The position numbers and the translations under genes were made by a program. Shown piece by piece: positions 34,555 through 42,242 of a DNA stretch of 64,000 nt. The stretch is from Frondihabitans sp. 762G35 (GTDB lineage: Bacteria; Actinomycetota; Actinomycetes; Actinomycetales; Microbacteriaceae), in assembly GCF_002074055.1 (NCBI RefSeq), contig NZ_CP014619.1:2356001-2420000 (forward strand). Reading direction: 5' to 3'. The first letter of the stretch is position 1; every line of letters begins with the position of its first letter. Below the pieces are notes generated by a model. It was not told the DNA's origin. It searched no databases and worked only from the letters and a program-made list of their open reading frames with translations.

Positions 34555-35285
34555 TTCTGGACTCCTTCTTCGGTCGGCGTCGGTGCCTGACCATAGACGT
34601 TCTGATAGCGGTCGAAGAGAGCGTCGATGCTCTCCTGCGGGATGGGGAGGGGTTCCCCGAGCTGCTTCGCGAGATGGACGGTGCGGGCGACGTCCTCGGC
34701 CATGACCGCGGCCTTCACGGCGTCCTTGGCGTCCTTCCCGATGGTGAAGACTCCGTGGTTCTGCATGAGCACGGCCCGCGAGCGGTGCCCCCGGAGGGTC
34801 GCGACGATGCCGCGACCGATTGAGTCGTCGCCGATGATGGCGAACGGCCCGACCGGGATCTCGCCGCCGAACTCGTCGGCCATCGCCGTGATGACGCAGG
34901 GGATGCTCTCGCCGCGCGCGGCCCACGCCGTGGCGTAGGTGGAGTGCGTGTGCACCACTCCCCCGACCTCGGGCATGTTCCGGTACACGAAGGCGTGGGC
35001 GGCTGTGTCGGACGACGGCGACCGCTCGCTGCCCGGCGTCCCCGCGACGACGGCGCCGTCGAGATCGCAGAGGATCTGGTTCTCGGGCGCCAGGTCGTCG
35101 TAGGAGACGCCGCTCGGCTTGATCACGAAGAGGTCGGCTCCGGGGACCCGGCCCGAGACGTTGCCGCCCGTCCAGACGACGAGGCCGTAGCGCGTCAGCT
35201 CGGCGTGGAGCCGGGCGACGTCGGCACGGGTGCGCTCGATGGCGCGCTCGACCTCCGGGGCGAACGTGGGGGGCGTCGTGCTCAC
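34551..35285 (-). CDS. araD: L-ribulose-5-phosphate 4-epimerase
   Basis: 244 residues from GTG 35285, preceded by AAGGAG and overlapping the araB stop. Class II aldolase fold: [16 protein letters not shown] (~34), [10 protein letters not shown] (~53), metal-binding [13 protein letters not shown] (~108) and QNHGVFTIG (~165). It converts L-ribulose 5-phosphate to D-xylulose 5-phosphate. The N-terminal ~20 residues form an extra helix not needed for the fold. Confidence 0.94.
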   Translation of the reverse strand: MSTTPPTFAPEVERAIERTRADVARLHAELTRYGLVVWTGGNVSGRVPGADLFVIKPSGVSYDDLAPENQILCDLDGAVVAGTPGSERSPSSDTAAHAFVYRNMPEVGGVVHTHSTYATAWAARGESIPCVITAMADEFGGEIPVGPFAIIGDDSIGRGIVATLRGHRSRAVLMQNHGVFTIGKDAKDAVKAAVMAEDVARTVHLAKQLGEPLPIPQESIDALFDRYQNVYGQAPTPTEEGVQK

Positions 35286-36925
35286 GGTCGAGCTCCTTCT
35301 TCGGGGGTTGTGGTGGTGGAGGCCGTGGGAGTCGCCCCGGCGGCGGCCCGCTGGAGCGGAAGGGCCTCCCGGTACCGGTCGAGGTAGGCCGCGAACCCGT
35401 CGAGGTCGCGCGGGGTCGGCTCGGCGACGACGGGCGCCGCGGAGGTGAAGACCTCGGCGTCCAGGAACTCCGCGAGCGACAGGGTGTCGGCCCTCTCGAG
35501 GTAGGCGGCGAGGACGGCCGCACCCCAGGCTCCGCCCTCGGAGGCGGTGCTCTCGACGGCGACCGGCACGCGCAGCGCGGCGGCCAGGAGTTGCTGGGCG
35601 GCACCCGGGGTCCGGAACAGACCGCCGTGGGCCAGGATCCGCTCGACCCGGACGTCCTCGTCGGCGAGCGCCTCCATCCCGATGCTCAGGGTCGCGAACG
35701 CGGCGTAGAGCTCGGAGCGGATCAGGTTGCCGAGCGTGAAGCGGCTCTCGGGCGTGCGGATCAGCAGAGGACGACCGTCGTCGACCCCGGTGACGGTCTC
35801 CCCGGCCAGGTAGTTGTAGGCGACCAGTCCGCCGGCATCGGGCTCGCTCGCGAGCGCCTCGCCGAGGAGGGTGGCGTACACGTCGTCCATCGGGGTCTCG
35901 TTGCCGGAGGCCTCCGCGAAGCGTCCGAAGACGCGCGCCCAGGCGGCGAGCTCGCTCATGCCGTTGTTGCAGTGCACCATGGCGACCGCGTCGCCGGCGG
36001 GAGTCGCGACGACGTCGATCTCCGGGTGCAGCTTCTCGAGGGGCTTCTCGAGCACCACCATCGCGAAGATGCTCGTCCCGACGCTGACGTTGCCGGTGCG
36101 CTTCTCGGTCGACTTCGTCGCCACCATGCCGGTGCCGGCGTCGCCCTCCGGCGGGCAGAAGCGGGCTCCCGGACGCAGGGTGCCCGTCGGGTCGAGAAGC
36201 GCCGCACCCTCTGCGGTGAGGGTTCCGGCATCCTGCCCGGCCACGAGGACCTCGGGCAGGAGCTCGGCGAGCGCCGGGACCGACCCGCCGAGGAGACCCT
36301 GCGTGATCCCGAGGAGGCGGGCGTCGTAGTCGTGCGTCGCCGGATCGACGGGGAACATGCCCGACGCGTCGCCCACGCCGAGCACCGCGCGGCCCGTGAG
36401 CGCGTGGTGGACGTAGCCGGCGAGCGTGGTGAGCGACGCGATCTCGCGGACGTGGGGCTCCTCGTCGAGGACGGCCTGGGAGAGGTGCGCGATCGACCAG
36501 CGCAGCGGGACGGCGAAGTCGAGGGCGGCGCTGAGCCGCTCGGCCGCGGGACCCGTCGACGTGTTGCGCCAGGTGCGGAACGGAACGAGCAGCTCGCCGT
36601 CCGCGCCGAGGGCGAGGTAGCCGTGCATCATCGCCGAGATGCCGATCGCGGCGAACGTCTCGGGGACGACCCCGAACTCCGACTTCACGGCGCTCACGAG
36701 GTCGGCGTAGCAGGCCTGGAGGCCGGACCGGATCGCCTCGATCGAGTAGGTCCAGCGACCGTCGACGTACTCGTTCTCCCACTCGTGGCTGCCGGACGCG
36801 ATCGTCGTCGCGCTCTCGTCGATCAGGCAGGCCTTGATGCGGGTCGAGCCGAACTCGATGCCGAGGATCGCGCGACCCTCCGCGATCGACCGACCGCGGT
36901 CGGCTCCTTGCGCGGGTGTGGTCAT
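35282..36925 (-). CDS. araB: Ribulokinase
   Basis: 547 residues. FGGY-kinase features: [17 protein letters not shown] (ATP-binding strand, ~20), [13 protein letters not shown] (~95), [21 protein letters not shown] (~285), [12 protein letters not shown] and the C-terminal [16 protein letters not shown] (~440). It phosphorylates L-ribulose. The last ~25 residues are a Thr/Ala-rich tail. It is the first gene of araBDA; a perfect LacI-type palindrome lies ~50 bases upstream of its ATG. Confidence 0.94.
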   Translation of the reverse strand: MTTPAQGADRGRSIAEGRAILGIEFGSTRIKACLIDESATTIASGSHEWENEYVDGRWTYSIEAIRSGLQACYADLVSAVKSEFGVVPETFAAIGISAMMHGYLALGADGELLVPFRTWRNTSTGPAAERLSAALDFAVPLRWSIAHLSQAVLDEEPHVREIASLTTLAGYVHHALTGRAVLGVGDASGMFPVDPATHDYDARLLGITQGLLGGSVPALAELLPEVLVAGQDAGTLTAEGAALLDPTGTLRPGARFCPPEGDAGTGMVATKSTEKRTGNVSVGTSIFAMVVLEKPLEKLHPEIDVVATPAGDAVAMVHCNNGMSELAAWARVFGRFAEASGNETPMDDVYATLLGEALASEPDAGGLVAYNYLAGETVTGVDDGRPLLIRTPESRFTLGNLIRSELYAAFATLSIGMEALADEDVRVERILAHGGLFRTPGAAQQLLAAALRVPVAVESTASEGGAWGAAVLAAYLERADTLSLAEFLDAEVFTSAAPVVAEPTPRDLDGFAAYLDRYREALPLQRAAAGATPTASTTTTPEEGARP

Positions 36926-36971
36926 GATGACGTCCTTGTCGTGGCGGAACGGAACCCGCTCATTCTGTCAT

Positions 36972-36983
36972 GTGAGCGCTCAC
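36972..36983. promoter_or_regulatory. LacI-family operator upstream of araBDA
   Basis: GTGAGCGCTCAC is a perfect 12-bp palindrome of the classic LacI/GalR operator type, 47 bases upstream of the araB ATG. The LacI-family gene at 38235-39236, 1.3 kb away, is the obvious candidate regulator. Confidence 0.8.
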
Positions 36984-37038
36984 TTCCGAAAGCGCGAATC
37001 GCCGCCTCGGTCTCGCGGAGAACGCCCCGGCGGTGACT

Positions 37039-37059
37039 CAATATCTCGACGACATATTG
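37039..37059. promoter_or_regulatory. 21-bp A+T-rich dyad overlapping a promoter
   Basis: CAATAT-N9-ATATTG, with 9 of 10 half-site bases matching when extended to CAATATCTCG/CGACATATTG. The CATATT of the right arm is placed as a -10, with transcription expected to begin at or next to the ATG at 37067, so the mRNA may be leaderless. A single right half (GACATATTG) recurs at 37617, before the next gene. Confidence 0.5.
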
Positions 37060-37066
37060 TGGACGT

Positions 37067-37618
37067 ATGCATTCCGAGAACGCCCCCACGTCATCGATCG
37101 ACCTGAATCGCCTCTTGGACACCTGCACGGCGAGACTCGACGATCCGTCCACGCGCGTCCGCGCGTTCGCAATCGAGACGGAGCGGGAGCGAGGGATCTG
37201 CGTCGACACGGATCGTTCCGAGGCGGTCGACGAGACGACGTTCGTGTGGGTCGGTCACGGATCTCACCCGGATCCCGAGAGGGCATTCGCCGACTTCGAC
37301 GCGGTCGTCGCGAGTTGCGCGACCTTCGACCGCCGTCGATTCTTCGAACGACTCGCAATCGCGGACCGGGCGATCCCCACCCCGTCCGAGACGGAAGCCC
37401 CACTCCTCCGGGGTCGCGACGACATCGTCCCGATGGCGCTCCACGAGGTCCGAGGCGGTCACCCCGCCTGGGTGGGATCGACCGACGGCGCCGTCGTCGT
37501 CCTGCGCCTCCTCCGAGGTCCGGCGTCGCGATCGACCATCACCGTCTCGGAACTCGACGATCCGCTCGATCCGGTCCGCCTCTGGCGTCGACGAGTCCTC
37601 CGGAGCTGGAATCTATGA
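37067..37618 (+). CDS. Orphan protein, 183 aa
   Basis: A soluble, acidic-then-basic protein with no signal peptide (MHSENAPTSSIDLNRLLDTC...). It ends in a basic patch (VRLWRRRVLRSWNL). Wobble positions are clearly less G+C-rich than in its neighbours and codon use is relaxed, suggesting recent acquisition or low expression. No family recognised. It starts seven bases after the dyad; the next orphan gene begins 47 bases downstream. Confidence 0.6.
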   Translation: MHSENAPTSSIDLNRLLDTCTARLDDPSTRVRAFAIETERERGICVDTDRSEAVDETTFVWVGHGSHPDPERAFADFDAVVASCATFDRRRFFERLAIADRAIPTPSETEAPLLRGRDDIVPMALHEVRGGHPAWVGSTDGAVVVLRLLRGPASRSTITVSELDDPLDPVRLWRRRVLRSWNL

Positions 37619-37665
37619 CATATTGATGTTTCACGTGTTGATCTCGTCTGCCTTGGGAGCCTCCA

Positions 37666-38196
37666 TTGCCTCTTTTCTCGTCCGTCGTCGCGACCACTGC
37701 CATCGCCGCGACATCGACGGTCTTCCCTGCGAACCACTCCGGACCGGACCTCGGCGCAACAGTCGTCGAACGTGCCGCGATCACAGTGCCCCTGGTCGCT
37801 GAGTGCGCGCGGGTGACCGCGGAAGGGCGCCGGCTCCTGCAGAGACAGGGCATCACGGCCTGCGAGCCCGACGCGCGCGGAGTGGTCAGTGGCAATTGCG
37901 GGACGTCGACTGTGTACGTCGACAAGCTCGCCAGCGGTCGCGGACGAGTCAGCTGGGCTTTGTTCGCAGGGGCGGGAAGCACGATGGTCGGCCGCAACAT
38001 CACCATCACGTGGGGTCCGGCAGGAGGCGGTCAGTTCTGGGATCTCAGCCCCATGGGTTCCCTCTCCTACTCCAACAGCCGTCAGATCTATGGCTCGGGC
38101 CGATTCTCCGCGTCGATCCAGGGGTCCGTGACGATGGTCGGCAAGTACCTCTCCTGCAGCATCCCTCGTCACCAGACCAACACGGTCACCCTCTAG
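37666..38196 (+). CDS. Orphan secreted-type protein, 176 aa
   Basis: TTG 37666 is chosen because GGGAG lies six bases upstream. The N-terminus (MPLFSSVVATTAIAATSTVFPA) is hydrophobic with a possible cleavage after FPA, but it has no basic n-region, so export is uncertain. The rest is Gly/Ser/Thr/Tyr rich with four Cys that could form two disulfides (AEC, TACEP, GNCGT, LSCSI). The last third looks like beta strands (GQFWDLSPMGSLSYSNSRQI). The sequence resembles small actinobacterial secreted proteins of unknown role; I cannot match it to lactococcin 972. Confidence 0.55.
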   Translation: MPLFSSVVATTAIAATSTVFPANHSGPDLGATVVERAAITVPLVAECARVTAEGRRLLQRQGITACEPDARGVVSGNCGTSTVYVDKLASGRGRVSWALFAGAGSTMVGRNITITWGPAGGGQFWDLSPMGSLSYSNSRQIYGSGRFSASIQGSVTMVGKYLSCSIPRHQTNTVTL

Positions 38197-38234
38197 GTCA
38201 CGTGTGTCAAAGGGGGGGGCGATGCAGGCCCGCG

Positions 38235-39236
38235 TCAGCGGGGGCGGGTCGAGTCGCGGACGACGAGCGTCGGGGCGAGCAGGGCACCCGAAGCGGCGCG
38301 ATCGGGGGCGCCGAGCAGGCCCTCGAGCGTCGCCATGATCTGCCGGCCGAGGGCGGCGAAGTCCTGGCGCACGGTGGTGAGCGGCGGGATGAAGTGCGCC
38401 GCCTCCGGGATGTCGTCGAAGCCGACGACGCTCACCCGGTCGGGCACGGCGATCCCGCACTCGGCGAACGCGTGGAGCAGCCCGAGCGCCATCTGATCGT
38501 TCGCGCAGAACACCGCGGTCACGTCGTCGCGGGCGGCGAGCTCGAGCCCCACGCGGTAGCCACTGTCGGGCCGCCAGTCGCCGCGGAAGGGCTCGCGAAC
38601 CTCGAACCCGCGACTCTCCAGCACGGAACGCCAGCCCCGCTCGCGCTCGCGCGCGTCGGTCCAGTCGACGGGACCGCCGACGTGGGCGATCTCCGTGTGG
38701 CCGAGCGCGACGAGATGCTCCGTCGCGAGGACCGCCCCCGCGAACTGGTCGAGGGAGACGGCGACGAGGCCGTCGTGCTCGCCGCTGTCCGCCGTGACGA
38801 GCGGCACGGAGATGTCGACCGTCTGCACGGCCTCGATCGCCGCGGAATCCGGGGCGATCAGCACGATCGCCTCGACGTTCTGACCGAGGAGCGCGTCGAT
38901 CGCACGGCGCATGTCGGTCCGCAGGATCTCGCGGTTCGACTCCGGCAGGGTCGCGATCGACACCTGGTAGCCGGCCTGCCTCGCCGCCCCCTCGAACCCC
39001 TGCATGATGCTCGACGGGCCGAAGAGCGGTCCGCCGGCGGAGATCAGCCCGAGGGCCCGGGTCTTACGGCTGGCGAGAGCGCGGGCGGCGGCGCTCGGCC
39101 GGTAGTTCAGCTTGGCGATGGCGGCGTCGACGCGCGCTCTCGTGGCGGGGCGTACGTTCGTGTCGCCGTTGACGACGCGCGACACGGTCTGGTGAGACAC
39201 GCCCGCCTCGGACGCGACGTCGAAGATGTTCGCCAC
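38235..39236 (-). CDS. LacI-family transcriptional regulator (probable arabinose regulator)
   Basis: 333 residues. HTH at the N-terminus (IFDVASEAGVSHQTVSRVVNG, ~4-24) with the hinge helix SAAARALASRK (~48), then a periplasmic-binding-protein-like core with VGGPVDWTDARERERGW (~195) and VFCANDQMALGLLHAF (~243). The operator GTGAGCGCTCAC upstream of araB is the likely target, and the effector is probably L-arabinose or a derivative. Its own promoter region shows no copy of that palindrome. It faces the kinase gene cluster in the same direction. Confidence 0.88.
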   Translation of the reverse strand: MANIFDVASEAGVSHQTVSRVVNGDTNVRPATRARVDAAIAKLNYRPSAAARALASRKTRALGLISAGGPLFGPSSIMQGFEGAARQAGYQVSIATLPESNREILRTDMRRAIDALLGQNVEAIVLIAPDSAAIEAVQTVDISVPLVTADSGEHDGLVAVSLDQFAGAVLATEHLVALGHTEIAHVGGPVDWTDARERERGWRSVLESRGFEVREPFRGDWRPDSGYRVGLELAARDDVTAVFCANDQMALGLLHAFAECGIAVPDRVSVVGFDDIPEAAHFIPPLTTVRQDFAALGRQIMATLEGLLGAPDRAASGALLAPTLVVRDSTRPR

Positions 39237-39269
39237 AGGGGCTGAGTCTAGTGAGGCGACGGCCCGCGG

Positions 39270-40229
39270 TCAGCGCCCGAGGAGCGCGTCGATCTCGTCG
39301 CTCCGGGGCGATTCGGCCGGGCCGAGGCGTGTCACGGCGAGGGCCGCCGCGGCGTTCGCCCGCCGGGCGGCGGCGATCGGGTCGTCCCCGCGGGAGAGAG
39401 CGGCCGCGAGGACGCCGAGATGGGCGTCGCCGGCCCCGGTCGTGTCCACCGCCACGACGTCAAATCCCCGCACGTGCACCGCACGCCGCCCACCCGACGC
39501 GGAGCCCCGCGACGCGTCGACGACCCAGCAGCCGCGGGGCCCGTCGCGCACCACGACGACGGTCGAGCGTCGCGCCGCGATCGCCGTCGCGGCCAGCGCC
39601 TCGGAGGCTCGAGCGGGCGACTCCTGCCCCGTCATCAGGCGCGCCTCGCGAGCGTTCGCGGTGACGACGTCCGCGCGCGCCAGGATCGCCGCGAGGGTCC
39701 CCGACGGCAGGCTCGCCACGAGCGGCGACGGGTCGACGATCACGGTGACGCCCTCGGCGAGGGAGGCGACCCACCCCGGCAGTGCGAGCGCATTCGCAGG
39801 ATGCCCGAGCGAGTACCCCGAGACGGCCACGACGTCGCCCCACCGCACCTCGACCCCGTCCAGCGCCGCCCGCGTCAGCCGCCCCTCGGCTCCGGGCACC
39901 GTGACGAAGGTCCGCTCCGCCCCGGCGTCGACCAGTCCGATGGCGTAGCCGGTGTCGACGCCCGGCACGGTCGGCCCGAGGCAGGGGATGCCGTGCCCGT
40001 CGAGGGCCGCCCGGACGACGTCGGCGACCGGTCCGGTTCCGAGGGCGCCCGCGTAGACGGCGGGGAGGCCGTCGCGCACGGCCGCCACGAGCGTGTTGAC
40101 GGCGCCGCCGGCGAGGATCCGCGAGGACGACGCCAGGACGTCGCCTCCCCGTTCCGGGAGCGCGTCGATCTCGAGGACGAGGTCGGCGATGGCGTTGCCG
40201 ACGTGGATCAGGCGGGCGGGACCCGTCAC
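39270..40229 (-). CDS. PfkB-family carbohydrate kinase
   Basis: 319 residues from GTG 40229, overlapping the upstream glycohydrolase stop (GTGA). GGAVNTLVAAVRDG (~40) and the catalytic-Asp motif DTTGAGDAHLGVLAAAL (~255) define the ribokinase/PfkB family; VDTGYAIGLVD is the sugar-lid region. Coupling to an ADP-ribosylglycohydrolase suggests that the substrate is ribose, ADP-ribose-derived ribose or a nucleoside; this is inference. Confidence 0.85.
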   Translation of the reverse strand: MTGPARLIHVGNAIADLVLEIDALPERGGDVLASSSRILAGGAVNTLVAAVRDGLPAVYAGALGTGPVADVVRAALDGHGIPCLGPTVPGVDTGYAIGLVDAGAERTFVTVPGAEGRLTRAALDGVEVRWGDVVAVSGYSLGHPANALALPGWVASLAEGVTVIVDPSPLVASLPSGTLAAILARADVVTANAREARLMTGQESPARASEALAATAIAARRSTVVVVRDGPRGCWVVDASRGSASGGRRAVHVRGFDVVAVDTTGAGDAHLGVLAAALSRGDDPIAAARRANAAAALAVTRLGPAESPRSDEIDALLGR

Positions 40230-41245
40230 GCCTCGCCGCCCTCGCGGAGCCGGAGAGCCAGGAGCCCGTCGACGACGGGGCCGAGGTCGAGGCCGTTGAC
40301 TCGGGTGACGGTGTAGACCGCGGCTCCCGGCCACGCGGCCTGCCCGTGGACGGCGCCGAGGACGGCACCGGCCATCGCCGCGATGGTGTCCGTGTCGCCG
40401 CCGACGGAGGCCGCGTCGCCGAGGGTGACCCACGGATCCTGCTCGAGGGCGGCGAGGCCCAGGGCGGCGACCACCGACTCCTGCGAGGCCACCGAAGTGC
40501 CGACGACCTCGAAGAGGGCGTCGAGCCGTTCGTCGGCGGGCACGCGCGGGAGCCACTCGCGCACCCAGACGAGTCGGGAGGCGATGTCGCCGCCCGAGAC
40601 CCAGGTTCCGCGTCGGGCACCGAGCCGGGCCGCCTCGACGGCGAGGTCGAGAGCCTCGTCGACGGTGGCGCCGTCGAGGCCCGCGCTGATCGCCGCGGCG
40701 ACGGCCGAGGCGCCCGCGATGCCGAGGCCGGTGTTGTGCGTGAGGGCGGACGCCGCCTCGACGGCGTCGACCAGGGCGTCGAGGTCACCGGAGGGGGTCG
40801 CGATGCCGACGGGGGCGATGCGCATGGCCGCCCCGTTCGTGGTCCCGCCGGAGCCCGCCTCCTCGACGGGGACGCCCTCGAGGAGCCGCTGCACGGCGGC
40901 CCGGGTGCTGGGACCGAGGAGGTCGAGGGAGCCGCGCTCGAGCATCCTGCGCTCCCACTCGACGAGCCGCCGGGCGAACACCTCGGGGTCGACCCGGCCG
41001 TCGCCCTCCAGCAGCACGTCGGCGAGGAGGAGCGCCTGCTCGGTGTCGTCGGTGACCGTGCCCGCGCGCATCCCGGCGGCGATCCGCTGGTGGGGCCCGG
41101 CGTCGAGGAAGGCGGTCACGCGCCCGTGGTCGCTCCGGATGGTGTCGAGCGACAGCGACTGCGTCGGCATCCCCAGGGCGTCACCGAGGGCGAGGCCCAC
41201 GAGCGACGCCCGCGCCCGGTCGGAGAGCGACGTCGCACCGGTCAT
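40226..41245 (-). CDS. ADP-ribosylglycohydrolase family protein
   Basis: 339 residues from ATG 41245. Dinuclear Mg2+ site motifs: GLALGDALGMP (~17), GTVTDDTEQALLLAD (~62), and near the C-terminus ASVGGDTDTIAAMAGAVLGAVHG (~285). These enzymes cleave ADP-ribose from proteins (DraG type) or act on ADP-ribose-like compounds. Translationally coupled to the PfkB kinase, and divergent from the PrmC-like gene. Confidence 0.88.
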   Translation of the reverse strand: MTGATSLSDRARASLVGLALGDALGMPTQSLSLDTIRSDHGRVTAFLDAGPHQRIAAGMRAGTVTDDTEQALLLADVLLEGDGRVDPEVFARRLVEWERRMLERGSLDLLGPSTRAAVQRLLEGVPVEEAGSGGTTNGAAMRIAPVGIATPSGDLDALVDAVEAASALTHNTGLGIAGASAVAAAISAGLDGATVDEALDLAVEAARLGARRGTWVSGGDIASRLVWVREWLPRVPADERLDALFEVVGTSVASQESVVAALGLAALEQDPWVTLGDAASVGGDTDTIAAMAGAVLGAVHGQAAWPGAAVYTVTRVNGLDLGPVVDGLLALRLREGGEA

Positions 41246-41344
41246 GGCCCCATCGTGGCATCGTTGTCCCCGGCGCGACAGGAGATGTCGGCTGGAGCGC
41301 CTGGATGCGCAGCCGAGCGCCCAGACCGATGCCGGGAGGCGACC

Positions 41345-42133
41345 GTGGAACGACCGCCGGACGCCGTCCCCGTCGACGACGTCGTCCGCGAGCTGCGCGC
41401 CGCCGGCTCCGTCTTCGCCGAGGAGGAGGCCGCGCTGCTGCTCGACGAAGCCCGGGACGACCGCGACCTGCGCAGGATGCTCGACCGCCGCGTCGCCGGA
41501 GTCCCGCTCGAGCACGTCCTCGGCTGGGCCGAGTTCCACGGCCAGCGCATCCGGGTGACCGACGGCGTGTTCGTGCCCCGCCGTCGCACCGCCCTCCTCG
41601 TGGAGACGGCGCTGGGCCTCGCCCCGAGGCGTGCGCTCGACCTCTGCTGCGGCTCCGGAGCGGTCGGCCGCGCCCTCGAGGTCGCGCTCCCGGGCTGCGA
41701 GGTCTGGGCCGCCGACCTCTCCCCCGCGGCCGTCGCCTGCGCCCGGACAAATCTCTCCCGTCCCGACCGCGTCGTCGCCGGCGACCTCTACGCGGCCCTG
41801 CCCGAGGCCCTCCGCGGCACGTTCGACGTCGTCGTCGCGAACGCCCCGTATGTCCCGACCGCGGAGCTCGACTTCCTCCCGCAGGATGCCCGGCTCCACG
41901 AACCCGCCTCGGCCCTCGACGGCGGCTCCGACGGGCTCGATCTCCAGCGCCGGGTGGCGTCGGGGGCCCGGGAGTGGCTCCGGCCCGGCGGGTCGCTCCT
42001 GGTGGAGACGAGCGTGCGGCAGGCGGAGGCGAGCCGGCAGGCGATGGAGGCGGCGGGGCTCCGGGCGGGCATCCTGCGGTCGGAGGAGCTCGACGCCACC
42101 GTCGCGGTCGGGGTATATCCGCTGTCCCCCTGA
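41345..42133 (+). CDS. PrmC-related protein methyltransferase
   Basis: 262 residues from GTG 41345. The SAM-binding motif is LDLCCGSGAVGRAL (~99) and the catalytic loop is VVANAPYVPTAEL (~166), in which NPPY is replaced by NAPY. NAPYVPT is the hallmark of the actinobacterial PrmC-related group that coexists with true PrmC, so the target may not be release factors. The N-terminal helical domain (FAEEEAALLLDEA) is present. The stop TGA lies inside the dyad CCCCCTGATTGGGGG that controls the next gene. Confidence 0.85.
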   Translation: MERPPDAVPVDDVVRELRAAGSVFAEEEAALLLDEARDDRDLRRMLDRRVAGVPLEHVLGWAEFHGQRIRVTDGVFVPRRRTALLVETALGLAPRRALDLCCGSGAVGRALEVALPGCEVWAADLSPAAVACARTNLSRPDRVVAGDLYAALPEALRGTFDVVVANAPYVPTAELDFLPQDARLHEPASALDGGSDGLDLQRRVASGAREWLRPGGSLLVETSVRQAEASRQAMEAAGLRAGILRSEELDATVAVGVYPLSP

Positions 42134-42140
42134 TTGGGGG
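42126..42140. promoter_or_regulatory. Matrix-type dyad 1 (C-rich/G-rich) upstream of the wzz-like gene
   Basis: CCCCC-TGATT-GGGGG, a perfect 5+5 dyad, 103 bases before the ATG at 42243. Three related sites lie upstream of other exopolysaccharide or matrix genes. A TAGGCT at 42195 may be the -10. Confidence 0.65.
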
Positions 42141-42242
42141 CATGTCGCATCGGCGTTACGCGGCTGTGCTGGCGTTCGAGCGGGAGGCGACTTGTAGGCT
42201 GGCCTGCGCGATTGTCTTTTCCCCAAACCCGAATGGTGGCCC

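Noticed and set aside
37666-38196. Lactococcin 972-type bacteriocin
   Set aside because: It is longer, has a different Cys pattern and does not show the family's Trp/Gly-rich mature sequence, although a bacteriocin-like ABC system lies at the other end of the window.
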